NCBI RefSeq assembly: GCF_024022995.1
Contig: NZ_CP099582.1
Span: forward strand, 806,001 to 870,000
From: Thermococcus aggregans
Lineage (GTDB): Archaea; Methanobacteriota_B; Thermococci; Thermococcales; Thermococcaceae
DNA: 64,000 nucleotides
Direction of reading: 5' to 3'
Notes under the pieces: model-generated
Told to the model about the DNA's origin: nothing
What the model saw: the letters and a program-made list of their open reading frames with translations, nothing else
Databases searched by the model: none
Made by a program: the position numbers and the translations under genes
In this document: positions 33,428 to 42,824 of the stretch, one piece after another
Layout of the letters: every line of letters begins with the position of its first letter
Position numbering within the stretch: position 1 is the stretch's first letter

Positions 33428-36400
33428 ATGGAGCTTTACAGCGAGGAAATGAAAAAATATTTCGAATCCCTGCAGAGAGAGATTGATAGAGCTTATGAGA
33501 TAGCCAAACAGGCAAGAGCTCAAGGAAAAGACCCCGTGAGGGATATCGAAGTTCCCCAAGCGACTGATATGGCGGGGAGAGTTGAGAGTCTTGTTGGTCC
33601 AAAGGGAGTTGCCGAGAGGATAAGGGAGCTTGTAAAGGAATATGGAAAAGAACTGGCAGCTCTTAAAGTTGTTGATGAAATAATAGAAGGAAAATTTGGA
33701 AAGTTTGAGAGTAAAGAAAAGCTTGCAGATCAATCCGTGAGGACTGCATTAGCTATTCTCACTGAAGGTATCGTTTCCGCTCCACTTGAGGGAATAGCAG
33801 ATGTTAGAATAAAGAAAAATCCAGATGGAACTGATTACCTCGCAATTTACTACGCCGGGCCAATTAGAAGCAGTGGAGGAACGGCGCAGGCGTTGAGTGT
33901 TCTCGTTGGAGACTACGTAAGAAGAAAGCTCGGCCTTGATAGGTTTAAGCCAACAGAAGAGCACATAGAGAGGTACGTCGAAGAAGTTGATCTCTACCAC
34001 AGAGCAGTTACAAGACTCCAATACCATCCCTCCCCAGATGAAGTTCGCTTAGCGGTGAGGAATATTCCAATAGAGATAACGGGAGAAGCTACCGATGATG
34101 TAGAGGTTAGCCACAGAAACGTTCCCGGAGTCGAAACAAACAACCTAAGAGGAGGCGCAATACTCGTTTTGGCGGAGGGTGTTCTTCAAAAGGCAAAAAA
34201 ACTCGTAAAATACATCGACAAAATGGGCATTGAAGGGTGGGAATGGCTAAAGGAGTTTGTTGAAGCAAAAGAAAAGGGAAGCGGCGAGAGGAAAGCTGAG
34301 GAAGAAAAAGCAGAAAAATCAGAAGAGAAAACCGCCGTAAAAGTTGAAAAAGGCTTTTACTACGAGCTCTATGAAAAGTTCAGGGCAAATATAGCCCCAA
34401 ATGCAAAGTATACAAAAGAAATCATTGGTGGAAGGCCGCTTTTTGCCGAGCCTTCAACAAATGGAGGCTTTAGGCTCCGCTATGGAAGGAGCAGAGTTAG
34501 CGGATTTGCCACATGGAGCATAAATCCAGCAGTTATGATAATGGTCGATGAATTTTTGGCAGTAGGAACCCAGATGAAAACGGAAAGACCCGGAAAAGGT
34601 GCAATTGTTACTCCCGCAAGCACAATCGAGGGGCCCATTGTAAAGTTAAAAGACGGAAGCGTTGTGAGGGTTGATGATTATCATAAAGCACTTGAGCTGA
34701 AAGACCAGGTAGAAGAGATTCTATACCTCGGAGACGCCCTTATAGCCTTTGGAGACTTTGTGGAGAACAACCAGACGCTCTTACCTGCAAATTATGTTGA
34801 AGAGTGGTGGATTCAAGAGTTTGTGGAGGCAGTGAACAAGGTCTATGAGCTTGAGCTTAAGCCGTTTCAAGAAAACGAGAAGGAGCTACTCGAAGAGGCC
34901 GCGGATTACCTTGAATTGGACGCAGACTTCCTGGCAGAGCTCCTTAAAGACCCAATCAAAGTTAAGCCTTCAATTGAAGACGCGATACACCTCTCGCGCA
35001 TTCTCAAAATACCCCTCCACCCGTATTACACTCTCTACTGGAATACCTTGGAAGTTGAGGAGCTCATTTCCCTTCAAAACGCCCTCGTGAATGCCAAAAT
35101 AGAGTGGGAAGAATATAGGGGGTTCAAATACGCAAAAAGGGTCGAAATACCTCTATCTTCCTTAGGAAAAGCAAAGAGATATTTGGAGCTCCTTGGAGTA
35201 GAGCATAAGGTTTCCGGAGATCTTGTTGTGATAGAATATCCGTGGTCTGCAGCACTACTGACTCCTTTAGCAAATCTGGAGAAGAAAATTGAGTTTAAGG
35301 AGTTTTACACTCCTATTGACCTAATAAACGAGATAAGCGACGTTAAGCTTAGGGATAGGGGAATCAGCTGGATAGGCGCGAGAATGGGGAGGCCCGAAAA
35401 GGCAAAAGAAAGAAAAATGAAGCCTCCAGTCCACGTTCTCTTCCCAATAGGACTAGCTGGAGGAAACTCGAGAGATATTTACAAAGCCGCACAAGAAGGA
35501 AAAACTGCAGAAGTTGAGATAGCACACTTCAAATGTACCAACTGTGGCCATGTAGATATCTATCCCACATGTCCTAAATGCGGAAGCGAGGCTAAGTTGC
35601 TCTACCACTGTCCCAAATGCGGCTTTGAGTCCACAATGGACACAGAATGTCCCAAATGCGGCATAGAAATGAAAGCATACAGAAAAAGGAAAATCAACCC
35701 ATCAGAACTTTTGAATAAAGCTATGCAGAACGTCGGAGTTTACACCCTCGATAAGCTTAAGGGCGTAATGGGTATGAGCTCCGCCCATAAAATAGCAGAA
35801 CCGCTCGAAAAGGGCATCCTCAGAGCAAAGAACGATGTTTACGTCTTTAAGGACGGTACTATAAGATTTGACGCGACCGATGCTCCTATAACCCACTTCA
35901 AGCCCAAAGAGATAGGGGTAAGCGTTGAAAAATTAAGAGAACTCGGCTATACCCATGATTTTGAAGGAAAACCCCTTGTAAGTGAAGATCAGATAGTTGA
36001 GCTTAAAGTCCAAGATATTATACTCTCAAAAGCAGCAGGAGAATACCTTGTCAGAGTCGCAAAGTTTGTAGACGATTTGCTCGAAAAGTTCTATGGACTG
36101 CCAAGGTTCTACAACGTTGAGAAAATGGAAGACCTAATCGGGCACCTCGTCATTGGTTTGGCTCCACACACCTCAGCCGGAATTGTTGGAAGGATTATCG
36201 GGTTTGTTGATGCCCTAGTGGGCTATGCCCACCCATACTATCACGCAGCAAAGAGAAGGAACTGCGATGGCGACGAAGACGCTGTAATGCTCCTTCTCGA
36301 TGCTCTGCTAAACTTCTCGCGCTACTACCTCCCAGAAAAACGCGGTGGAAAGATGGACGCTCCTTTGGTCGTTACAACGCGCTTAGATCCAAGAGAGGTT

Positions 36401-37252
36401 GACAGCGAAGTCCACAACATGGACATAGCGAGGTGTTATCCATTAGAATTCTACAGGGCGACTTATGAGCTTAAATCACCAAAGGAGCTTGTTGGAGTTA
36501 TCGAGAGAGTTGAAGACCGCTTGGGCAAACCGGAAATGTATGAGGGATTAAAGTTCACCCACGACACCGACGATATAGCTTTGGGACCAAAAATGAGCCT
36601 CTACAAACAGTTGGGAGACATGGAAGACAAGGTCAGAAGACAGTTAGCCCTAGCAGAGCGCATTAGGGCTGTAAATGAACATCACGTCGCTGAGACCATA
36701 ATAAACTCCCACATAGTTCCAGATTTGAGAGGAAATCTTAGGAGCTTCACAAGACAAGAGTTCAGGTGTGTAAAGTGCAACACCAAGTATCGGAGGCCAC
36801 CTCTAAGTGGGAAGTGTCCTAACTGCGGCGGAAAGATAGTGCTCACAGTCTCAAAAGGGGCAATTGAAAAGTACCTCCCCACAGCGAAGATGCTCGTTAC
36901 CCATTACGATGTTATGGAGTACACAAGGCAGAGAATCTGCATAACTGAGAAGGACATAAAGACCCTTTTCCAAAATGTATTTCCAGACACTCAGAAGACC
37001 CTCCTTACACTCGGAGCAGACATCTGTGAAAGAATGATAGCGGAAAGAACCGGAAAGCTCATGAAGAAAAATGGTTATCTGGACGAACTAAAAGAAAACG
37101 GAAAACTAAAGAAAGCCCAAAAGAAGGAGGAGAAGGAGAATAAAAACGAGAAACCCATAAAACAAGAGGACAAGGAAAAGAAAGAGAATATCAAGCCCAA
37201 AAAGAAAAAGGGCAAAAAGGTCATCAGCTTGGAGGAGTTCTTTGGAAACTAA
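33428..37252 (+). CDS. DNA polymerase D large subunit (DP2), intein-free
   Basis: The 1274-residue catalytic subunit of the archaeal replicative polymerase PolD. It contains a double-psi-barrel core like RNA polymerase; the catalytic aspartates are D947 and D949 in NCDGDED. Zinc-binding clusters CTNCGH...CPKCG...CPKCG...CPKCG (about residues 702-745) and CVKCN...CPNCGG (about 1115-1137) are intact. The C-terminal KKVISLEEFFGN is a PCNA-interacting motif after a Lys/Glu-rich tail. Several Thermococcales have an intein in the NCDGDED region; here the motif is continuous and the length is that of the spliced protein. Confidence 0.96.
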   Translation: MELYSEEMKKYFESLQREIDRAYEIAKQARAQGKDPVRDIEVPQATDMAGRVESLVGPKGVAERIRELVKEYGKELAALKVVDEIIEGKFGKFESKEKLADQSVRTALAILTEGIVSAPLEGIADVRIKKNPDGTDYLAIYYAGPIRSSGGTAQALSVLVGDYVRRKLGLDRFKPTEEHIERYVEEVDLYHRAVTRLQYHPSPDEVRLAVRNIPIEITGEATDDVEVSHRNVPGVETNNLRGGAILVLAEGVLQKAKKLVKYIDKMGIEGWEWLKEFVEAKEKGSGERKAEEEKAEKSEEKTAVKVEKGFYYELYEKFRANIAPNAKYTKEIIGGRPLFAEPSTNGGFRLRYGRSRVSGFATWSINPAVMIMVDEFLAVGTQMKTERPGKGAIVTPASTIEGPIVKLKDGSVVRVDDYHKALELKDQVEEILYLGDALIAFGDFVENNQTLLPANYVEEWWIQEFVEAVNKVYELELKPFQENEKELLEEAADYLELDADFLAELLKDPIKVKPSIEDAIHLSRILKIPLHPYYTLYWNTLEVEELISLQNALVNAKIEWEEYRGFKYAKRVEIPLSSLGKAKRYLELLGVEHKVSGDLVVIEYPWSAALLTPLANLEKKIEFKEFYTPIDLINEISDVKLRDRGISWIGARMGRPEKAKERKMKPPVHVLFPIGLAGGNSRDIYKAAQEGKTAEVEIAHFKCTNCGHVDIYPTCPKCGSEAKLLYHCPKCGFESTMDTECPKCGIEMKAYRKRKINPSELLNKAMQNVGVYTLDKLKGVMGMSSAHKIAEPLEKGILRAKNDVYVFKDGTIRFDATDAPITHFKPKEIGVSVEKLRELGYTHDFEGKPLVSEDQIVELKVQDIILSKAAGEYLVRVAKFVDDLLEKFYGLPRFYNVEKMEDLIGHLVIGLAPHTSAGIVGRIIGFVDALVGYAHPYYHAAKRRNCDGDEDAVMLLLDALLNFSRYYLPEKRGGKMDAPLVVTTRLDPREVDSEVHNMDIARCYPLEFYRATYELKSPKELVGVIERVEDRLGKPEMYEGLKFTHDTDDIALGPKMSLYKQLGDMEDKVRRQLALAERIRAVNEHHVAETIINSHIVPDLRGNLRSFTRQEFRCVKCNTKYRRPPLSGKCPNCGGKIVLTVSKGAIEKYLPTAKMLVTHYDVMEYTRQRICITEKDIKTLFQNVFPDTQKTLLTLGADICERMIAERTGKLMKKNGYLDELKENGKLKKAQKKEEKENKNEKPIKQEDKEKKENIKPKKKKGKKVISLEEFFGN

Positions 37253-37314
37253 CAGCCAAGGATCGCTGAACAAAAAAGATAAATACTTCGAGTGACCAAT
37301 ACTAATTGAGAAAG

Positions 37315-38001
37315 ATGAAATTAGTGCCTAGTGTGGCTTATCTTAGAATCCAGAGGCAGTTTTATGTAGGGTACTCGATGGCATTAGCCGGATGGATAGG
37401 GGAGCATCTCATTATTCGTAAGTCCCTTCCAAAACCTTCTTTTATTGACAAGGCTTTGAAGAAGCTTGGTTTTTCTCTCGTTGGTGAGGAAATTGGTGAA
37501 GATGAGTACTCATACTTCTTTAAGAGAAAAGATGTAGGGGTTTCTGCATTCTTTGAGCCATCAAATGACCTGCTGTTCCTTCAGATATATCCTCTCAAAA
37601 AGAGGATCTCAGCCGCTATAAGCATAAGATCTCAGTACATAGAGTTCTACGACCAGTTTGTAGTCTCAATTGAACCCGCACAAAAGCTACCTCCCGGAAT
37701 TAGGAGCCTTGGCATCAACCCCCTAATACTTGAGGACTACTACCCAATATCAACCCCATACTGGGGAATGGTTCATGAGGATTGGGAAAACGATTTAAAA
37801 ATGTTAGTAATGAGAAATGAGATATTTGAAGACCTCGAGAGAAATGAGTATCGCTGTCCAGTCTGCTTCTCAGAGCTAAGTGTGGAAGACAACTACTTGA
37901 AGTGCCACACCTGCGGATTTATATATACAGCTGAAAGCGAGTTCGAAAGAGTAATCTCAAAGTTCTCACTTGGTATTGGGGAAGAAGAGATTATCTTCTA
38001 G
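37315..38001 (+). CDS. Conserved protein with C-terminal zinc ribbon, function unknown
   Basis: A 228-residue protein I do not recognise. The N-terminal 190 residues form a mixed alpha/beta domain (VGYSMALAGWIGEHLIIRKS, VSAFFEPSNDLLFLQIYPL). The C-terminus has a zinc ribbon: CPVCFSEL near residue 182 and CHTCGFIY near 202. The ATG at 37315 is chosen; a TTG nine bases upstream is possible. It lies between the PolD genes and tRNA-Gln, 62 bases after DP2 with its own TATA-like GATAAATA. Nucleic-acid or protein binding through the ribbon is only a guess. Confidence 0.75.
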   Translation: MKLVPSVAYLRIQRQFYVGYSMALAGWIGEHLIIRKSLPKPSFIDKALKKLGFSLVGEEIGEDEYSYFFKRKDVGVSAFFEPSNDLLFLQIYPLKKRISAAISIRSQYIEFYDQFVVSIEPAQKLPPGIRSLGINPLILEDYYPISTPYWGMVHEDWENDLKMLVMRNEIFEDLERNEYRCPVCFSELSVEDNYLKCHTCGFIYTAESEFERVISKFSLGIGEEEIIF

Positions 38002-38020
38002 CTTTTCTTTTGGGGTAAAA

Positions 38021-38028
38021 TTTATAAA
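38021..38028 (+). promoter_or_regulatory. tRNA-Gln promoter
   Basis: GGTAAAATTTATAAATGG contains TATA box TTTATAAA, with an A-rich BRE, about 30 bases before the tRNA 5' end. This is the usual stable-RNA promoter spacing once a short leader is allowed. Confidence 0.65.
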
Positions 38029-38054
38029 TGGTGCTATAAAGTAGTGATTGGGCA

Positions 38055-38131
38055 CAGCCCCGTGGTGTAGCGGCCAAGCATGCGGGACTTTGGATCCCGC
38101 GACCGGGGTTCGAATCCCCGCGGGGCTACCA
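38055..38131 (+). tRNA. tRNA-Gln (UUG anticodon)
   Basis: Acceptor arms AGCCCCG and CGGGGCT pair, followed by discriminator A and encoded CCA. The anticodon arm is CGGGA-CTTTGGA-TCCCG with anticodon TTG for Gln. The T-arm GGGGTTCGAATCCCC is intact and no intron is seen. Confidence 0.96.
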
Positions 38132-38204
38132 TATCCCCGGGCTCCAGACTAATCTCCATTACTTTTATTAACAGCTTCTTTCTAACTTCCTTGGGGTGGT
38201 GTAG

Positions 38205-38894
38205 ATGGTAAGGCTGATTTCTTTTGACGTTTGGAACACTCTCCTCGACATAAACGTCATGATTGAAAACCTAGTAAAGGCACTCTCAGAACTTCTGAAC
38301 GTTCCCGAAGAAAAGGTCATGGAAAAAATTCTTGAAACAAGGGAGGAAATAAAAAAGATAAGGAAATCTAAAAGTGGAAACCCGGAAAAAGCCCTAGAGG
38401 AAAGTCAAGAGCTTCTCGCGAGGGCTTTAGGCGTTGATGTCGAGATAGTGAAAAGGGCAGCTGCAAAAGCTACTTTGAACGTTGACGAGAGAATAGTGCT
38501 CCCCGAAGTTAAAGAAACTCTAGAAAAACTACACGGCAAGTACATAATCACAACAACTGGGAACGTGATGTTCTGGCCCTCCTCTTATACAAGACTCATT
38601 TTGGAAAAATTTGGACTTGCAAATTACATAACCAAGCAGTTTTATTCAGATGAGATTAAAGCCTACAAGCCAATGAAAGAAGCTTTTTTGGCTCCGTTGA
38701 ATTACTTCAACGTTTCTCCTCACGAGGCACTGCACATCGGCGATACAAAGGCTGAGGACTTTGAAGGGGCACTTGCAGTAGGAATGTATGCATGCTGGAT
38801 AAACCCAGAGGCAGAGAAAGTTGAAAAGATTCACGAGAGGGGCTTCGTTGTTAGAAGCACAAAAGACCTTTTAGAAGTGCTTTCCCAGCTTTGA
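38205..38894 (+). CDS. HAD-superfamily hydrolase
   Basis: A 229-residue HAD phosphatase: motif I ISFDVWNTLLD (nucleophile Asp with acid/base Asp replaced by Asn, as in some family members), motif II TTTGN, motif III Lys in KAYKPMKEAF, motif IV HIGDTKAEDFEGA. A helical cap lies between residues 15 and 90. DVWNT instead of DxDxT is notable: the usual second Asp of motif I is missing, which may slow phosphatase turnover. The substrate is unknown. GGGGTGGTG precedes the ATG. Confidence 0.88.
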   Translation: MVRLISFDVWNTLLDINVMIENLVKALSELLNVPEEKVMEKILETREEIKKIRKSKSGNPEKALEESQELLARALGVDVEIVKRAAAKATLNVDERIVLPEVKETLEKLHGKYIITTTGNVMFWPSSYTRLILEKFGLANYITKQFYSDEIKAYKPMKEAFLAPLNYFNVSPHEALHIGDTKAEDFEGALAVGMYACWINPEAEKVEKIHERGFVVRSTKDLLEVLSQL

Positions 38895-38921
38895 TTTTTA
38901 AAATTTTAAAGAAAAAGGAAA

Positions 38922-39869
38922 TCAGAGCTTTATTCCACCCATTATAAGGGCCATTGCTGCCTTTTGGGCATGAAGTCTGTTTTCCGCTTGATCCCAGACA
39001 ACGCTGTTCGGAGAGTCTATGACATCATCAGTCACCTCTTCCCCTCTGTGGGCTGGGAGGCAGTGCATGAATATGTAGTCCTTCTTTGCGTGCTTAACGA
39101 GTTCTTTATTAACCTGGAATGGCATGAAGATCTTTCTTCTTTGTTCTGCCTCAGCTTCTTGACCCATTGAAGCCCAAACATCGGTATAGATAACGTCAGC
39201 ATCCTTAACTGCTTCTACTGGGTCATGGAGAAGCTCAAAGCTTCCACCGCTTTCCGCGGCATTTTCTTCAGCCCACTTGATGACTTTTTTATCCGGCTCG
39301 TATCCCTCTGGAGTTGCAACGACAACGTTTGCTCCGAGCTTGGTCCCAGCGATCATTAAGGAGTGGCATACGTTGTTTCCATCACCAACGTAAACGACTT
39401 TGAGGCCTTCAATTCTTCCCTTCTTTTCCTTTATAGTCATGTAATCAGCTAAGGCCTGGCATGGGTGTGAGAAGTCGCTAAGGCCGTTTATGACGGGAAC
39501 ACTTGCATATTTTGCAAGGTCAACAACATCCTGATGGTCAAAAACTCTTGCCATAATCCCATCCACATATCTGCTGAGAACCCTTGCAGTGTCTGCTATC
39601 GTTTCCCCTCTCCTTAACTGGAGGTCTTGGGCGTTTAAGTACAAACCATATCCACCCAGCTGGTAAATCCCAACCTCAAAGCTTATTCTTGTCCTTGTGG
39701 AGGGCTTTTGGAAGATCATGGCAAGGGTTTTACCTTCAAGAACGCGGTGCGGCTTCCCGATCTTGTTCCAGATTTTCATCATTTCAGCTGTTTTGAGAAT
39801 GGTCTCAATTTCTTCCTTTGTAAAGTCTTGAAGGCAGAGTATATCTCTTCCAGCCAGACTAACTACCAT
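38922..39869 (-). CDS. argF: Ornithine carbamoyltransferase
   Basis: A 315-residue enzyme forming citrulline from ornithine and carbamoyl phosphate. Carbamoyl-phosphate site STRTR is at residues 57-61; GLSDFSHPCQALAD and HCLPAHRGEEV (ornithine loop) are present. It resembles the characterised Pyrococcus furiosus enzyme closely. The ATG at 39869 follows GGTGATGCAC; upstream in-frame starts overlap that site. No other arginine genes are nearby, so it may serve catabolic ATP formation or stand-alone synthesis. Confidence 0.96.
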   Translation of the reverse strand: MVVSLAGRDILCLQDFTKEEIETILKTAEMMKIWNKIGKPHRVLEGKTLAMIFQKPSTRTRISFEVGIYQLGGYGLYLNAQDLQLRRGETIADTARVLSRYVDGIMARVFDHQDVVDLAKYASVPVINGLSDFSHPCQALADYMTIKEKKGRIEGLKVVYVGDGNNVCHSLMIAGTKLGANVVVATPEGYEPDKKVIKWAEENAAESGGSFELLHDPVEAVKDADVIYTDVWASMGQEAEAEQRRKIFMPFQVNKELVKHAKKDYIFMHCLPAHRGEEVTDDVIDSPNSVVWDQAENRLHAQKAAMALIMGGIKL

Positions 39870-40059
39870 GTGCATCACCGTCTAAAGCTTGGCATTTTCT
39901 TTAATAACTATTTCGTCGTTAAAAAATACTTCATGGCGAAAATTTTCAAAAATTTTCTGAAGACTGATGGATAAACGTAAAGCAATTCAAGCCAATATTT
40001 TGCTAAAGTTTTCAACAAGGCTAATAAAGAACATCCTCTCTCTAACATCGGTGTAGAGG

Positions 40060-40794
40060 ATGGATGGAATAAAGGTCAAGCTCGTAAACTATACACCAAG
40101 ACCTCTCGAAACAATTACATGGGCAGCACTGATAAGCTACTGGAATGAATGGGAAAGCGAAACCTTCGAAAAGGTTACAATGAATGACGTAGAAAGCCAC
40201 CTGCCCAGAGTTCTTAGCTATGGGCATGAGAGCATCCTTGAGCACGCTAATTTTACATTCGCTATTGAAGGCATAAGCAGAATCACTTCACACCAGCTTG
40301 TTCGCCATAGATTAGCAAGCTACACACAGCAATCAATGCGCTATATCAAAATAAACCCCGAAGACGTAGAAGAGACCTTTGTAATTCCAGAGAGCGTGAA
40401 GAAGGATCCAGAACTCTATGAGAAGTGGAAAAAACTCATGGAAGATGCTATTAAACTCTACGAAGAGAGCTACAGCAAAGGAATACATCAAGAAGACGCG
40501 CGCTTCATTTTGCCCCAAGCTGTAAGAACAAAAATAGTTGTAACAATGAACCTAAGGGAACTGAAACATTTTCTCGGTCTTAGAGCATGCGAAAGGGCAC
40601 AGTGGGAAATAAGGGAAGTCGCATGGAAAATGCTCGGAGAAATAGCCAAGATAAAAGAGCTGAGACCAATAATAGAATGGGCAAAGCTTGGCCCCAGGTG
40701 CATAGCCCTAGGTTACTGCCCAGAAAGGGAGCTAATGCCACCCGGATGTTTAAAAACGACAAAGGAGAAATGGAAAAATTTAATGAAAGCATGA
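40060..40794 (+). CDS. thyX: Flavin-dependent thymidylate synthase
   Basis: A 244-residue ThyX that methylates dUMP to dTMP with methylenetetrahydrofolate (or an archaeal folate analogue), FAD and NADPH. The signature RHRLASYTQQSMR is at residues 82-94 with the RHRxxS core. VLSYGHESILEHANFTFAIEG-type substrate loop residues lie before it (about 52-71), and LRACERAQWEIR after. No ThyA is seen in the window. Confidence 0.95.
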   Translation: MDGIKVKLVNYTPRPLETITWAALISYWNEWESETFEKVTMNDVESHLPRVLSYGHESILEHANFTFAIEGISRITSHQLVRHRLASYTQQSMRYIKINPEDVEETFVIPESVKKDPELYEKWKKLMEDAIKLYEESYSKGIHQEDARFILPQAVRTKIVVTMNLRELKHFLGLRACERAQWEIREVAWKMLGEIAKIKELRPIIEWAKLGPRCIALGYCPERELMPPGCLKTTKEKWKNLMKA

Positions 40795-41031
40795 ACCCCA
40801 TTTCATAAATTTTTAGAATCAATCCTTAAACTGGTAAGAAAAATATTTGTGTAGCAAATCTCTCAGAACTGCATTAATGTTCTATTAAAGTCTCTATTGG
40901 CCTATTTTTAACTGTAAGACATTTTTATGCCCGCAAATAGCCAAAAATGCTCTAGAAAGACTTTTATATGTGACAGTAGTGAAATCTTTTTGATTAATCT
41001 CCTAAATGGTACAATAAGGGAGGTTCGAAAT

Positions 41032-42714
41032 ATGAGTGATTTTGGGATATTGTCCCTTTTGCCACCCCTTGTAGCCATTGGACTAGCAATATTGACAAAA
41101 AGAGTTCTATTTGCTTTGTTTTTTGGAGTTTGGGTTGGCGGACTGCTAGTTGCAGGAGGGGACCCCATAGGTGCAACTACACAAACCTTGAAGTGGATTG
41201 TCTTCAACATAGCGTCCGCCTGGGAGGAGAACGGGCAAATTGTTACCGACCTCTGGAACACAAGGATACTGGTCTTTGACGCGCTGATAGGTGCCGGGGT
41301 TGCACTGATTTATAAGGCAGGTGGAATGAACGCCATAGCAAAGGCCGTCACAAGAAAAATTAGAACCAGTAAAGCCGCTTCCCTTATGGCAGCAATTTTT
41401 GGCACCATAATATTCTTTGATGATTACACAAACACCATTATAGTTGGAAACACCATGAGGCCAATAACCGACAGAGCAAGGGTTTCAAGAGAGTTTTTAG
41501 CTTATGCTGACGATTCCACTGCCGCACCGGTAGCGGTTCTCGCAGTTGTTTCAACGTGGATAGGATACGAGCTTGGACTTTTAAAAGATGCAATAGCAAG
41601 CGTAGGAGAAAACATAAGTGCTTATTCAGCATGGTTTGCAAGCTGGCCGTACAGATTTTATCCGATCTTGGCGATAATTTTAGTTTACCTCGTAGCCATT
41701 ACCCACAAGCACTATGGCCCAATGCTTAAAGCAGAGTACAGAGCAAGGAAGGAAGGTAAAGTATTGAGAGATGGCGCGCAGCCAATGATGACAACCGAAG
41801 TTGACGTTGGAATGCCAATTGAAGGAAAAGAAAGCGTCTGGGTATTTGTACTTCCAGTACTGACCTTAGTAGCGTTGACATTCCTTGGATTGTGGGTCAC
41901 CGGTGGAGGAAGTGCCACCTACGCAGAGGGAGGCTTCCAAGCGGTTCTCTCAAATGCAGACTCAACGTGGGCTCTTGTATGGGGTTCGTTTGGCATGGTC
42001 GTCGTTGCAATGGCACTCGTTATTGGGATGAAGATAATGAGCCTTAAAGAAGTCGAGGAAACAGTAGTAGCAGGTATGAAGCAGATGCACTTCGCAATGA
42101 TGATCCTTATTCTCGCATGGAGCATCAAGAGCGCATGTGACGCCGTTGGAACCGCAGATTACGTTGTAAGCGTTGCATCAAACGTTCTCTCACCCGGGTT
42201 AGTCCCATTGGTTGTGTTCATTGTGGCAGCGTTCATATCATTCACCACAGGAACTTCCTGGGGAACATTCGCCATAATGATGCCAATTGCAGTGCCCTTA
42301 GCCTATCAGCTAAGCGGAGGTTTTGGACCAGTAGTTTATGCGAGCATAGCATCAGTCTTTGCAGGTGGTGTTTTCGGAGACCACTGCTCTCCAATAAGCG
42401 ATACCACAATCATGAGCTCAATGTTCTCTGGCTGTGACCACATTGACCACGTAGCCACCCAAATTCCATACTCACTCACAGCAGCTACAGTCGGTGCTCT
42501 AATGCTTGTGCTGTTTGCCCTCGGCTTGAGAAACGGCTGGCTACTTCTGGCAATAGCAATACCGATCTTGATAGCTCTCCACTACTTCCTCAGCGAATGG
42601 TACGGAAGGAAAGTGGGCATTCCCCACGGTAAAGTCCCGCTGTACATTGTAGAAGAAGAGTTCAAAGGAAAAGGCGGAACGATACCAGCAGGAGCCGTTC
42701 TTGGTGAAGAATGA
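41032..42714 (+). CDS. Na+/H+ antiporter, NhaC family
   Basis: A 560-residue transporter with about eleven to thirteen membrane segments. NhaC-family marks include IFFDDYTNTIIVGNTMRPI (residues about 125-143), ILAWSIKSACDAVGTADYV and FTTGTSWGTFAIMMPIAVPL, then GDHCSPISDTTIMSS. It exchanges sodium for protons or a related cation/metabolite pair; close relatives include Na+/lactate-malate exchangers, so ion specificity is not certain. The ATG at 41032 follows GGGAGG. Longer readings start in a non-coding leader with a TATA (CTTTTATATG). Confidence 0.92.
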   Translation: MSDFGILSLLPPLVAIGLAILTKRVLFALFFGVWVGGLLVAGGDPIGATTQTLKWIVFNIASAWEENGQIVTDLWNTRILVFDALIGAGVALIYKAGGMNAIAKAVTRKIRTSKAASLMAAIFGTIIFFDDYTNTIIVGNTMRPITDRARVSREFLAYADDSTAAPVAVLAVVSTWIGYELGLLKDAIASVGENISAYSAWFASWPYRFYPILAIILVYLVAITHKHYGPMLKAEYRARKEGKVLRDGAQPMMTTEVDVGMPIEGKESVWVFVLPVLTLVALTFLGLWVTGGGSATYAEGGFQAVLSNADSTWALVWGSFGMVVVAMALVIGMKIMSLKEVEETVVAGMKQMHFAMMILILAWSIKSACDAVGTADYVVSVASNVLSPGLVPLVVFIVAAFISFTTGTSWGTFAIMMPIAVPLAYQLSGGFGPVVYASIASVFAGGVFGDHCSPISDTTIMSSMFSGCDHIDHVATQIPYSLTAATVGALMLVLFALGLRNGWLLLAIAIPILIALHYFLSEWYGRKVGIPHGKVPLYIVEEEFKGKGGTIPAGAVLGEE

Positions 42715-42824
42715 GTTTTCCTTTGTTCTTTACCATACTTTCTTTTTGTAAAACTTTTTAAGTTGGAACTCTTTTGGAAGACTAAGATTTTAAAGGAAAA
42801 CGCAAAAAAACTAATGTGAGTAAC

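Noticed and set aside
39930-39965. Inverted AT repeat (GAAAATTTTC and following AAAATTTTC) between argF and thyX
   Set aside because: Low-complexity AT-rich DNA; no second copy at another promoter to suggest an operator.
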